Origin: Nymphaea colorata
Lineage: Eukaryota; Streptophyta; Magnoliopsida; Nymphaeales; Nymphaeaceae
Direction of reading: 5' to 3'
Length of the DNA: 64,000 nt
Assembly (NCBI RefSeq): GCF_008831285.2
Contig: NC_045138.2
Span: 24,027,934-24,091,933, forward strand
Below, piece after piece: positions 11,140 to 22,722 of the stretch. Both the position numbers and the translations under genes were made by a program. The notes under the pieces were generated by a model. It saw only the letters and a list, made by a program, of their open reading frames with translations, was not told the DNA's origin and ran no database searches. How positions within the stretch are numbered: position 1 is the stretch's first letter; every line of letters starts with the position of its first letter.

Positions 11140-13359
11140 GTCTATACTAGCCAATAGACCTATAAAACTGCAAGTTAGTGGCTCTATACTTATTTTGCAC
11201 TAAAACTATGAATAAAACTACTTTTTATACTATAAATAATTACATTCATGAATTAAACTCATATATTATGCTGTTGCTATAGAAATTCTTATAAAAACAT
11301 CATTTAAAACACAGAAAACAAAGGAAAATGTAACCGTCTAGTCAATGTGTACATAGTCTACAAGTAAAAATTATGCACAAAACATAATCACATAACTTAG
11401 ACATAGAAATGACACTACTAACATCTAGATAATTATTAAATCCATGAAAGAAATATGCAACTGCAGCCAAATACAAAATTATTTATCTATTAGGCATGCG
11501 AACACCTAGCAGCCCGGAACCTTAACAGCAAGCTGCTAAATTATAACAAGACTATATAAATTGTATTTCAATGCCTAAGCAACAAGTTCAGCTAATTATT
11601 AACAATTTCTACACTAATTACCCCAAAACACAAACTAGTACTATGAGAAACATGACAAAATATAATATGACAAGTTGTAAAGTTGAGCGAAAATCTAGTG
11701 CCCAAATATGGACTTGTCGGAAACCAGTCAGCACTCTAAAATTTGATTCTAAAACAGGATTTAACACATATTGTACAAAAATTTAAGGAATTAAATAACA
11801 ACATAAATATTAAACTAGCTAAAGAACACCCAGGAACCCCAAAGTATCCAAAAATCTGATGTAGGGCGCCTAATCTGTGAAGCTATTGTAGAAGCTAAAG
11901 TAAAATCATGTGCACATTAACTTGAAAACAAAGGGAAAATAGAGTGTGTTACATTGCAGTTTACAGCCAAAACACTATATTAAACACTACTTACCACAAG
12001 TTTAACTAAAAAGTACAAAATTTAGCATAAAATATATCTAAATGCAAATTCATACTACATAAAAGCACGACAAAATATAACATAAAAACTGCTCAAGTTT
12101 AACTAAAAAGTACAAAATTTAGCATAAAATATATCTAAATGCAAACTCATACTACAGAAAATGCAACGAAATATAACATAAAAATTGTTGTAAAAAGATC
12201 GAACTTTGATACTTGAAAACTTGCTTGAAATCCAGCCCAATCACTAAAATCAAGCATAGAACATTATCAAACAACAAATAGGCTTCATACAAACTAATCC
12301 ACAACAAGATAAATATTAAATTTATCTAAAAGAATCAATCTCAAATAATTTGTCAGCATGTGTTGACGTCTCTAACATGCTCAAACAGATTTTTAAGTGA
12401 CACTAACTAGCAATAACAATGGCCCTAAATCTAACTAACTAGCATTAAGCATTCAACTAGAAAACAACTATAAACATCCTAATAGTAACTTGAATGCACA
12501 AAACTACAACTAAGAACTAACACTAATTACAATTAAAGGAATCAATAATGAAATGAAGGGATGGATAAACCCAGTGCCTTTTTCAAGCTATTACACTAGG
12601 AAAATCCCAAATTTACAAAACATTTACTGTATAATTAATCAAATATAAACTCAAACCTACCTTAATGTCCACATGAGCATTAGTATATTAATGGTAAACA
12701 TAAAAGAGAATGTAGGGGAAATCTAGAGTTTAGGTTTGGTTGCTGCCAACACTCACCAGACAACCTATAGAGCTGCTAAGAAGCTCCTATATTTGCCTTC
12801 TAACTTGAAACCCTATTCTATGAACATGAAGTTCACACTGCTACAACATAAAACAATAGAAACCTAGCAGCCACACGAGTCCTATATGTTGGAAAATGAA
12901 GGACCTATAGCTAAACGATGGAAAAATAATGAGTAAACAAAAGATCTTACTTTGATTTATTGCCCTAGTTGAAATATGAAAGGAAAACACTTAAATCAAT
13001 CATGCAACCATGATTTCTGAAAGGACTCCATGGGTTTAGCAGAAAAACACCTAAAATTGAGGTGAACTTTCCTTGAAATTTATCAAGTCCATTGGAACTT
13101 TGTGGTTCTACCTAGGATCACAACATAGTAAGATGCAACAAAAGCAAAACATAGTAGAAGAGAACAATAAAACAAGAGATAGAAATAGAACAAAAAATTG
13201 GTGATTTCAAAGGATATTATTGATGTGCTTCAAGGAGCTACAGTTGTATGGTAGTAACAACCATTTGTGCATTGAGAGTGTTGGACTTTTGTTTTTGGCC
13301 ACCTTGTATGCTAGGCAGTGACAAGGCTTTTCAGTTTTTTATGTAACTCTTGATGAGGT
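11140..13359. other. Very AT-rich intergenic DNA
   Basis: No gene recognised. The longest reading frame (11571-11786) has no recognisable features and lies in low-complexity A-rich DNA. The stretch contains the 97-bp tandem duplication listed separately. Confidence 0.55.
11998..12187. repeat. Tandem duplication, period 97 bp
   Basis: Copies at 11998-12094 and 12095-12187 both start AAGTTTAACTAAAAAGTACA and stay nearly identical through CATACTACA. The second half has diverged slightly. Confidence 0.88.
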
Positions 13360-13560
13360 TGTTGGCAATATACGTGCACACTGTAACTACCAAGCTTGAA
13401 AGATAATTGCCAAGAACAAAATTCTCATCAAGATGGAGAAAGGAAAGGTAAGGTTGGATCCAAACAAGATCTTGAGGATAAAGGAAAGAGAGAGAAAGGA
13501 AAGAGTTCAACAAGTGCTCCATTTATCTCCCAATAACAAGTGTTCTTTCTCACTTTTCCC
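13360..13560 (+). repeat. Copia-2 5' LTR, degraded
   Basis: Shares TGTT(G/A)GCAATATAC(G/A)TGCACA with the start at 27091 and, further in, AAGGTTGGATCCAAACA. The 3' border is uncertain because no clear primer-binding site follows. Confidence 0.65.
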
Positions 13561-13634
13561 CCATCCAAACAACTGCATCATTTAATTTTCCTTTCCTTTT
13601 TTTCCCTTACCCCTGTAAGTCAAGAGTGATGCAA

Positions 13635-15381
13635 TTGAAATGCCAATACAAAATCTGTCCAAAGAGACTCTTACAGTGAATGAATATTTTTACTAGGCAA
13701 AGACTCTTGCCCATCAACTGATAATGGAGTCTAAACTAGTAGATGAAAAAAACTTAATTCTTCACAACTTGAGAGGACTCTCAACATAATATTGTTGAAT
13801 GTTGTGCCTCTTGCCAATCTCCCTGGGATGCTATGTCCAAGAAGTTCAACCTAAATATCAAAAAGATAAGTCAAGCAATTCAGTGATGTATGAAGCCAAT
13901 TTTTTCCAACACAACTTTGAGTGTAAGCAACCCTACTTCAGTCAAGGAGAAATTTTTTACCATGGAAGAAGCGGTCAACCTTGAGGAAGAGTAGGTGAAT
14001 CTCAAGCAAGAGACAATGGTGGATTTTGGGGTTGGGGGGGTGGCAGGGTGGTGACTTCAACTACAAGCCTCACATAATTTGTCAATATTGTAACAAACCT
14101 AGCACTCTACCAAAATGTGTTTCAAAAATAATAAGAAATGAGAAAACTTTGAATCGTATAGCACTATAGATGATGATGCCAAAGCCTATCATGCTATTGC
14201 ACCCAATATGCTTGATGACAATTGTTGATTTCCTTATTCAGGGGCCACCATTATGTGACTAACAGCCTTGAATCTCTATCCGTTCATGATACTTGCATTG
14301 GTGGTGACTCTACAAAAATGGAAACGGCTCTAGCATGACCATAAAGGACATTGGTAATATCTATTTCTCTCCTCCTTATGATTCATTATTGTCAAAGAAT
14401 GTTTACATGCTATGCATATGGTTCACAAGTTGCTATTAGTAAATAAGTTATGCAATGATAATAATTTTGTCTTTCAATTCCACCCTAACAAATGTGTTGT
14501 GAAAAAGCAAGGCATAGGTAGAGAAATTATTAGTGGAACAACACACAAAAGTCTATATTGGATCCAACTTCCTCATTCGGAGTAAGTTCAAAAGGATGAA
14601 AAATCAGCTTTCTTGGAAAAGCGTGCTTCGATGGGACATTGGCATGAAAGGATAAGTCATTTGTCTTTCTCCATAGCCAAAAATACGATTAATAAATTTT
14701 AGTTGCTATCATTTATTTCAGCAAATCAAAATGAACTTTGTGATGCACCTTTTTGTTTCAACTCTCATGTTTTACGTTTCTTTAGTCCAGAAAATGTTGT
14801 TAAAGAACCTTTGGAAATAATTTGTTTAAATGATTGGAAATCAGCTTCTACTTCAAGCTTGAATAAGTTTCGATATTATATCATATTTGTTGATTACTTA
14901 TCAAAATTTACTTGGATTTATTTACTTGCTCATAAATATGACATTGCTCTTGCCTTCAAGAAGTTTAAGTTGAAAGCCTTTTTTACCACAAGATTAAATT
15001 TTTTCAATCAAATGGTGGTGGTGAATTTTCTTCTTTTGAAAACTTCATTAAAAAAATGGTATACAGAGAATGACATTTTGCAGTTATACCCATGAGCAAA
15101 GCGGTTATGCAAAAAAAAGACATAGAATGATTGTTGAAAATGTCTTATTTGCTAATACGATATGGATTAACACCGGCTTTCTGGTCATATGCCCTTACCA
15201 TTGCAATATATTTGATCAATCAAATGCCCACAAGTGTTTTAAAAAATAAGTCTGCATATAAACTTTTGTATCATTGGCCACCAAATTATAAGTTTCTCAA
15301 AGTGTTCAGTTGTAGTGTGTACCCTTACCTAGAACCATATAGGAAAAACAAACTTGGACCCAAATCTAAATGTCATACCTA
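13635..15381 (+). pseudogene. Copia-2 gag, protease and integrase remnants
   Basis: Broken frames read in order as: gag NLSKETLTVNEY (about 13654) with LVDEKNLILHNLRGL (about 13739-13783); zinc knuckle CQYCNKPSTLPKC (about 14080-14120); protease FPYSGAT, with Tyr where the catalytic Asp belongs (about 14229-14250); GAG-pre-integrase GHWHERISHLSFS (about 14637-14675); integrase core KFRYYIIFVDYLSKFTWIYL (about 14867-14925); late integrase LTPAFWSYALTIAIYLINQM (15169-15228), ending at GPKSKC where Copia-3 starts. Numerous stops and frameshifts make it non-functional. Confidence 0.85.
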
Positions 15382-15633
15382 ATCAGTAGCCTACATTCAC
15401 ACAGAAGACAGCACAATGGCTGCTTTCACACACTAACAACAACGAGTTCTTTTACAGGTGAGAGAATAAAAAGAACTTCACACACATCCACCATAAGAGA
15501 ACTAACAAAAGGTAGGAGATGATAGCTTTCCAAAAATAACTGCCAACATGAAAATGAAAAACCAGAAAATGAGACACGTCCTTATAAATATAACTGTTAA
15601 CAAAGAGACGTGCATAAAACCCTTTCTTCAACA
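15382..15633 (-). repeat. Copia-3 3' LTR, truncated
   Basis: Aligns with 25733-25986 of the other LTR and ends CTTCAACA. The first 50-60 bases present in the right copy (TGTTGAATAAGAG onward) are absent. Confidence 0.88.
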
Positions 15634-15645
15634 CTCCCCTTCAAG
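15634..15645 (-). other. Copia-3 polypurine tract
   Basis: The minus strand reads CTTGAAGGGGAG directly before the LTR start TGTTGAAGAAAGGG. This is the expected plus-strand primer of a copia element. Confidence 0.8.
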
Positions 15646-15649
15646 TGGG

Positions 15650-17318
15650 GCATAGAGATTATACCAACCCCACTTGAACTTTAGCTCCTCAAGCCGTTTC
15701 ATATCCAAGCCTTTAGTTAATCCATCAACAAGTTGATCATTGCTTTTAGTATATGGAGTTGTAATCACCTTTTACTGAACATGTTCACGCACATAATGGC
15801 AGTCAATTTCTATGTGTTTAGTGTGCTCATGAAAGACTGAATTAGCTGTAATATGTATCGCTACTTGATTGTCACAATGCATAGGAACTGTTTTTCAACT
15901 TTGAGTATCATTTCACAAATGAGAGATTTAACTCAAACAAGTTCACTTATTGTAGTAGCCATTGCTCTATATTATGCTTCTGCCGTGGATCGTGATACTG
16001 TATATTATTTTTACTTTTCCAAGTCACTAAATTTCTTCCAACAAAAACATAATATCTTGATATGGATTTTCTATTTGTGCTGTCATCCCAATCAGCATAT
16101 GTGAATCCTCTAATATCAATGTTTCCATTTGCCTTGTACCATAATCCTTGACATGGAGAGCCTTTCAAATATCTCAAAATTCTATCAATAGTCTTCATAT
16201 GTATATTCTTAGGGGAATGCATAAACTGACTGACCCGACTAACGGCAAACGAAATATCAGGTCATGTTATTGTGAGATAAATCAGTCTTCCAACCAATCG
16301 TTGATATCTAGAAACATCTCCCAGAGCTTCATTATCTTCCACATTCGATTTTATATAGGGTTCAATAGGTGTCAATGTAGGTTTAGCTCCAAGTTTTCTT
16401 GTCTCATTGAGAAGATCGAGGTTATTTTTTCTTTGAAACATAAAGATGTCTTTTTTTTATTTAGATATTTCTATCCCAAGAAAATATCTCAACTTTCCAA
16501 AATCTTTTATTTCAAAAGTTTGGTGAAAGAATTGTTTGGTGGCAGAAATCTGGTCATGATCATTTCCTGTTACAATAATATCATCCACATAAACAAGAAT
16601 TATCACTATTGTCTTTTCAACATTTTTGATAAATACTAAGTTGTCTGCAAGACTACGTTTGAATCTTCTGTCTTCTAAAGCAGTGCTTAGTTTTTGATGT
16701 CACGCATGAGGAGATTGTTTAAGACCATATATAGACTTTTTGAGTTTGCACACTAAGTTTAGTTTTCCTTCTTGTGGATGCCCTAAAGGTAATTGCATAT
16801 ATACTTTATCATTCAAATCACCTTATAGAGATGCATTTTTCATATCTAACTGAAACAGTTCTCAATTAAAATTGCAAGTAATAGATAAAATAATCCTGAC
16901 AGTGTTCATTTTAACAACAGGAGCAAATGTTTCATCACAGTCTAATCCATGAGTTTGAGTGTAGCCTTTTGCTACAAGCCAAGCTCTGTGTCGCTCTATG
17001 GTACCATCACTATAATACTTGGTTTTTAAAATCCACCTATAGACAATCACCTTCCTATCATTTGGCACTTGAACCAGTTCCCAAGTGTTATTTTTGTGAA
17101 GAGTATTTAGCTCTTCGTTAATCGCTTGTACCCAAACACAGTTCTTCGTAGCTTCTTCATAGAAATTCCGATCAACAACTTTAGATATATTGCTCAAGTA
17201 TGCAACATGCTTGGATGATACCCGATCATAGCATAGATAATGACTAATTGAAAATGTTTGAGTAGAATAAGTAACATAGTCTTGCAAATACCTTGGAGGG
17301 AATGTATCCCTTTAATAT
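15650..17318 (-). pseudogene. Copia-3 reverse transcriptase and RNase H remnants
   Basis: From 17287 downward: NNTWELVQVPNDRKV and RWILKTKYYSDGTIERH, the start of the copia reverse transcriptase; the catalytic ILVYVDDIIVTGND at about 16605-16560; LRYLKGSPCQGLWYKANGNI near 16170-16115; and RNase H remnants to about 15650. Stops and frameshifts between blocks show it is dead. Copia-4 sits directly upstream of this segment. Confidence 0.85.
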
Positions 17319-17511
17319 TGTTAAAGTTCTTTTTAGAGTCAATTTGAGGCTTTCTGTAATATTAGAAAGTGGACTAGGGACTACTTATTGTTTTCTAATA
17401 TTTTAGTGGACTGAAATTGTAAATATGTAGTCTTTACCCTAATCTCTTTTAACCTGAGATTAGGGTTACGGGATCAATAAGAAAAACGACTCTCTCTCTC
17501 TGATTTCAACA
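17319..17511 (+). repeat. Copia-4 5' LTR
   Basis: Starts TGTTAAAGTTC and ends CTGATTTCAACA. A CCCTAATCTC/GGGATCAATAAG region with AATAAG near the end may supply polyadenylation signals. The (CT)n stretch is 2 bp longer than in the 3' copy. Confidence 0.92.
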
Positions 17512-17524
17512 TGGTATCAGAGCC
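17512..17524 (+). other. Copia-4 primer-binding site
   Basis: TGGTATCAGAGCC follows the LTR end with no spacer. It is complementary to the 3' end of initiator tRNA-Met. Confidence 0.93.
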
Positions 17525-18330
17525 TCCACCACCGGCGACAACCAAGTAAGTTTTCTGATGACTCCTTCTCCGGTGACTTCTTCCTCCAACGGCTTCTTTC
17601 TCTTTCCTCTTCTCATCGCCCATCTTTATTTCTTCTTACCCACCAACAAGGAGGCGGTAAAGAAATAAAGTTTGTGTGTGCTGCGTGGAGAAGGACTGAT
17701 CACGCCTATGTAGAAGGCGTGATCAGATCCATAAGTGATCTTGTGGCAGCTGTTTGATATGAGGAAAAATAGATCGTGTGGAGCAGATCTGTTTTTTTAT
17801 GATGATTGAGGTGTGATGAATGTGGATTTCTCTTTGAAGTGGATGATGTTCTGCCTATGGTGTGTGAGGAGACTAAAAACAACAACAGTTTCAGTTTTAT
17901 AAAGGTGTAAACAGTCGGCAGAAAGCAGAATTTGCGTTGACGGTGTGTGAGGAAACTGAAAACAGTAGCTGTTTCAGTTTTTGATGGTGTAAACAGTTGA
18001 CAGATAGCAGCAGAAACTGGAAATCAATAGCAGTCGACCAAGAATAACAAAAAAAAATTATATTTTGTAATCTATCTTCTACTCTCCGTTATGCTGTTCA
18101 GACGTGGGCAATTCCTATGATTACAAATTTGTTTGCTATCCATCATGCTACTCTCTGTTATGTTGTTTTGATGTGGGCAGTTCTTGTGATTACAGAATTG
18201 TTTTTTGCTATCTATCATGTTATGCTTGTATGATCTTTGAGGATAGTAGAAATATATTTCTCTTTGGTATTTGACTGTTGCATACTTGCATCCTTACTAT
18301 CGTGTGTCAGTTTTCTTTCTGTTTCCTACT
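17525..18330 (+). other. Copia-4 untranslated leader with internal tandem repeats
   Basis: The 0.8-kb leader contains two tandem duplications. One of about 90 bp (17870-18010) shares GGTGTAAACAGT and GTGTGAGGA. One of about 75 bp (18075-18220) shares TACTCTC(C/T)GTTATG and GATGTGGGCA-like motifs. No protein is encoded before the gag ATG at 18331. Confidence 0.7.
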
Positions 18331-21300
18331 ATGGCTGACGGTAGTAGGTTAGAAAGTCCTAATGAATATAAGATGACTGGTAACTCCTTTTCGTATGGAA
18401 CCACAATCAAACTTGACGGTTCAAATTACGAAATCTGGTCCAGGGTGTTTATGATGTTTGTGGCTGGTCATAGAAAGAAATATATTATTGAAGAAGATGA
18501 ACCCTTGAGAAAAAAGGAAAATATGCTGCGTGGGATGAAGATAACAACATTGTAATGGCATGGATTATGAATAGTGTAGAGTCCCGTATAGCTCCAACAA
18601 TTACATACTACACCAAAGCTAAAGATATGTGGTCTTTCCTGAAGAAGACGTATTCTCATGCTACTAATGTTATTAAAATTTTACAATTGGAAGAAGAGCT
18701 TTGTAACATACGGCAAGGAGATCAAAATCTGCCACAATATTTTGCTACATTGACGGCTGCATATGAACGGTTAAAAGCTCTTCGTCCACCTTGCAAGCAT
18801 CGTTATGCGTCACATTTTGAAACTGGTATGGTAGCAAAGTTTCTTTCTGGGTTATCTTTGGAGTATTCTGTGGCGAAGTCTCAAATTCTCACAGGCAATG
18901 ACCTCCCAGACTTAGCAGATACTTATAATAGGTTGAGTCGTCTTGCAGTCACTCTTACTTAGCCTATGCATGACACCCTGTCTCTGCAATTGTGATGTCA
19001 GGAGGACGTAGTAATAGTTCTTTTGTTGGAACTAGGGGATGTGGTGCAGGACGTGGTGCCGGACGTGGGAGATTTCAGTGCTCTCATTGTGGTAAATTAG
19101 GGCATCTAGAGGACCGATGTTGGGACAAGCATCCTTATCTCCGTTCTGCTAGTCCACCAGGACGTAGTGGAGGGAGAACGAGTACAGGGAAAGGGTCTTC
19201 TTCATCTACTGCAACTTCCTCACAGGCTACAGCTTCTATGGTTGAGTCTCCTACATGTTCTCCATCGTATTCACTCAACTTAAGCAAGGAAGAATATGAG
19301 TTGGTTCTAGCTCAGAGGTCTACCCTTGCTTCGACCAACACAGCTGCAATAGACTCGGCTTTCTTTGTTGGTGCCCCTACCAGTGACCCAGGTATGATAT
19401 GGATGATTGACTCAGGAGCATCCACGTATTGTTGTAATCAGCCACAGATGTTTTTATCTTCCACCACAGCACATCAGGTTGGCTGATGGCAAGTTGTCCC
19501 CTATCTTGGGCAGCGGTGATATCTACCTCACACCTTTTGGCACCATTACACATGTGCTATATGCTCCTCGATTTCCTGTTAACCTGTTATCTGTTAAGCA
19601 ATTGACTAGAGATTTACAGTGTAGAGTCATTTTTTATCCTGGTTCATGTTCTTTTTAGGACTTACAAACTGGAAAGATGATTGGTGGCGGCCATGAACGC
19701 AAGGGGCTCTATTTCCTGTCTGTCCCTGTAGATGTTGCTGCATCCTCTGTCACATCGAAGCCTTCTCCTTTGCAATGGCATCTCAGACTAGGTCATCCAT
19801 CTGTGTCCAAGCTTCGTTGCATCTTTTCAGATATTTCTGCATCAGAGTCTTTTTTATGTGATGCATGCCAGTTAGGCAAGCATACACGTAGTAGTTTCCC
19901 TTCGAGTCAAAGTCCATCGAGTCAAAGTCCGTTTGATCTTTTTCAAGTTGATGTTTGTGGTCCAAGTAAAGTTTCATTTTGTTTACGTTTCTAGTATTAC
20001 CTTGTTTTGGTTGATGATTTCACTAGAGTCAGTTGCGTATTTTTGTTAGGGGACAGGTCTGAGGTCATTTGTATCCTTCAGAAATTTGTCAATGAAATAA
20101 AAACTCAGTTTGGTGTTACTGTCAAAAATATCTGCACTGATAATGCTCTTGAATTTAAATTTTCAGTTCTACTTCAATTTTATGTCAATCATGGGATTCG
20201 ACCACAATATACATGTCCCCACACATCCCAACAAAATGGTGTTGCTGAACGCAAACATCGACAGCTTCTAAATGTGGCCCGCACCCTCATGTTGCATACC
20301 CATATGCCTGCCCACTTTTGGGGTGATGCCATTCTTACCGCTTGCTACCTCACCAATCGATTGCCCTCGTCTGCTATCCAAGAATGCATCCTCATTCAAA
20401 TACTATATCCAGATCGACCATTGTTTCATATACCTCTCAAAGTATTTGGATGCACTTGCTTTGCACATATCTTGGGCCCAAACAAAAACAAACTTGCTGC
20501 CCAAGCTGTCAAATGTGTGTTCATTGGATATTCTGTCAATCAAAAAGGCTATTGTTGCTTTGATCCCCATAGCAAGAAAGAGATTGTCAGTGCGGATGTT
20601 ACATTCTTTGAGTCTCGTCGTTATTTTTTCGCTCCAAGTACCACTGTGTCTGAGCTTCTCGTGTCTGTTCCTCTTCCTATTCCCCCAGTATCACTTGAAT
20701 CTATCCCGTCCTCGCAACCACTATCAGGTGATCGTTTTCTTGATCCTCCACCAGTCTATACTCGGCATCAAGGTCTCTCTTCAAACCGCCCACCAGCATC
20801 TTCTCATGAGGTAAGTTACTATGATAAGGCTGACTTAGGAAGGAATGATGACTATTCTGCAGATGATCTACCTGTTGCTATTCGCAAGGGCCAACGACAA
20901 TGCACAAGGCATCCAATTTCTAACTCGGTTTCTACGGACCATTTGAGTACAAGTTTGGTGCAGTTTGATCGAGTTATGGCTAGTCACACTATTCCGACCT
21001 CTCACCACCAAGCGTTATTAGATTCACGATGGAAGCATGCTATGCAGGAGGAAATGGATGTTCTTCTTTCTAGGGAGACTTGGGACTTGGTGGACCCACC
21101 GATGAATTGTGATGTTGTTAGCTCCAAATGGGTATTCACCATCAAATATCATTCTGATGGATCCGTAGAGCGATTCAAAGCTCGTCTTGTTGCTAAAGGC
21201 TATACACAGACTTATGGGGTAGACTTCTTCGAGACGTTTTCGCCTGTGGCATGGCTAGGTACTATTCGCCTAGTTATATCTCTCGTAGTCCAGCAAGATT

Positions 21301-22500
21301 GGCCTCTTTTTCAGCTTGATGTGAAAAATGCATTTCTATATGGTGATCTCTCTGAAACAGCCTAATGCAACAACCACCTGGTTTTGAACGACAGGGGGAG
21401 TGTTCCAAGGTTTGCAAACTAAAAAAAGCTATCTATGGACTTAAACAAAGTCCCTGTGCATGGTTCCATAAGCTTAGTGAAGTTGTCTCTAAATGTGGAT
21501 TTCAAAGATCTCAGCTTGATCATTCGTTATTTATCAAGAGAGGGACTTCTGATATAGTGATATTAATTGTATATGTTGATGATATTGTCATCACTGGAGA
21601 AAGTACTCAAGAGATAGCTCAAACAAAGGAGTTTCTACAGAAACACTTTGTTACAAAAGATCTTGGTCAACTTCGTTATTTTCTTTGTATTGAAATGGCT
21701 CGTAGTAGTAAAGGGATTGTGATGTCTCAAAGGAAATATGTTCTTGATCTTCTGCAGAAAACAGGGTTATTGGGAGCCAAACCTGCTACACTTCTTATGA
21801 ATCCTCGAATTCATATGCACGATGATGAATCAAAGGCTTTTGACTCTCGTTCTTACAAATCCCTGATAGGAAAACTTTTATATTTGACCATTACTCGTCC
21901 AGACATCAGCTTTGCTGTAAATAAGCTGAGTCAATTCATGGAGAAACCTCGAAAAGTACATTGGGAGGCTGATTTAATGGTGATAAAATACTTGAAATCG
22001 GCTCCCAGAAAGGGGTTATGGTTCAAAAAAAGGAGAATGTGTGGACATAGAAGCATATAGTGATGTTGATTATGCAGGGTCAATAAATGACAGGAGATCT
22101 ACTACAGGATTTTGCATCTTTATTGGTAGGAAACTTATCTTTTGGAGGAGCAAGAAACAGAATGTGGTTGCTAGATCGAGTGCCAAGTTTGAATATAGGG
22201 CAATGGCTCAAACGGCTGCTGAAATATCATGGGTCAAATCAGTGCTTCTAGAATTGGAAATATCAGTGAAACTTTCTATGAAGATGTATTGTGATAACAG
22301 AGCAGCTACCTATATTGTAAATAACCATGTTTTTCATGAGAGGACGAAACACATTGAGTGGATTGCCATTATGTTCGAGACTTGGTACAAGAAGGAGTCA
22401 TTAGCACAATTCATGTTTCCTCTGAAGATCAAGCAGCTGATATGTTTACTAAGGCTCTTTCCATTGGAGATTTCTTGAGATGATGTAACAAGCCGAGCAT
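18331..22500 (+). pseudogene. Copia-4 gag-pol polyprotein, defective
   Basis: Gag starts MADGSRLESPNEY at 18331. A one-base loss in an A-run near 18515 shifts it, and it resumes as WIMNSVESRIAPTITYY. Then come: zinc knuckle CSHCGKLGHLEDRC (about 19078-19120); protease WMIDSGAST (about 19402); GAG-pre-integrase LQWHLRLGHPSVSKL with the CxxC finger (19770-19875); integrase core VDDFTRVSCVF and QNGVAERKHR (20007-20265); reverse transcriptase from SKWVFTIKYHSDGSVER (about 21120) to ILIVYVDDIVITG (21560-21600); RNase H SDVDYAG (about 22055) and YCDNRAAT. Stops occur at 18960, 19656 and 19992, and frameshifts near 19480, 21360, 22035 and 22370. Two stops (at the gag end and at SCSF|DLQTG) fit CAG-to-TAG changes. 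Non-functional. Confidence 0.9.
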
Positions 22501-22522
22501 GATTGATATCTATGCTCCAGCT

Positions 22523-22531
22523 TGAGGGGGG
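22523..22531 (+). other. Copia-4 polypurine tract
   Basis: TTGAGGGGGG lies just before the 3' LTR start TGCTAAATTTC, in the position expected for plus-strand priming. Confidence 0.85.
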
Positions 22532-22722
22532 TGCTAAATTTCTTTTTAGAGTCAATTTGAGGCTTTCTGTAATATTAAAAAGTGGACTAGGGACTATTTA
22601 TTGTTTTCTAATATTTTAGTGGACTGAAATTATAAATATGTAGTCTTTACCCTAATCTCTTTTAACCTGAGATTATGGTTACGGGATCAATAAGAAAAAT
22701 GACTCTCTCTCTGATTTCAACA
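22532..22722 (+). repeat. Copia-4 3' LTR
   Basis: Starts TGCTAAATTTC (the TGTTAAAG of the 5' copy has changed) and ends TTTCAACA. Five of the seven substitutions seen against the 5' LTR are C/T or G/A transitions. Confidence 0.92.

Larger units (their letters stand above)
17319..22722 (+). mobile_element. Copia-4: innermost copia element, plus strand
   Basis: A 5.4-kb element with LTRs of 193 bp (17319-17511) and 191 bp (22532-22722), a primer-binding site at 17512 and a polypurine tract at 22523-22531. The LTRs differ by about 7 substitutions and one 2-bp indel (about 4%). The near-match flanks aatat (17314-17318) and aataa (22723-22727) look like a 5-bp target duplication with one change. 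It is inserted between the integrase and reverse transcriptase parts of Copia-3. All copia domains are present, but stops and frameshifts break the frame. Confidence 0.93.

Noticed and set aside
13799-13984. 61-codon plus-strand frame inside Copia-2
   Set aside because: It lies in degenerate gag sequence and shows no independent protein features.
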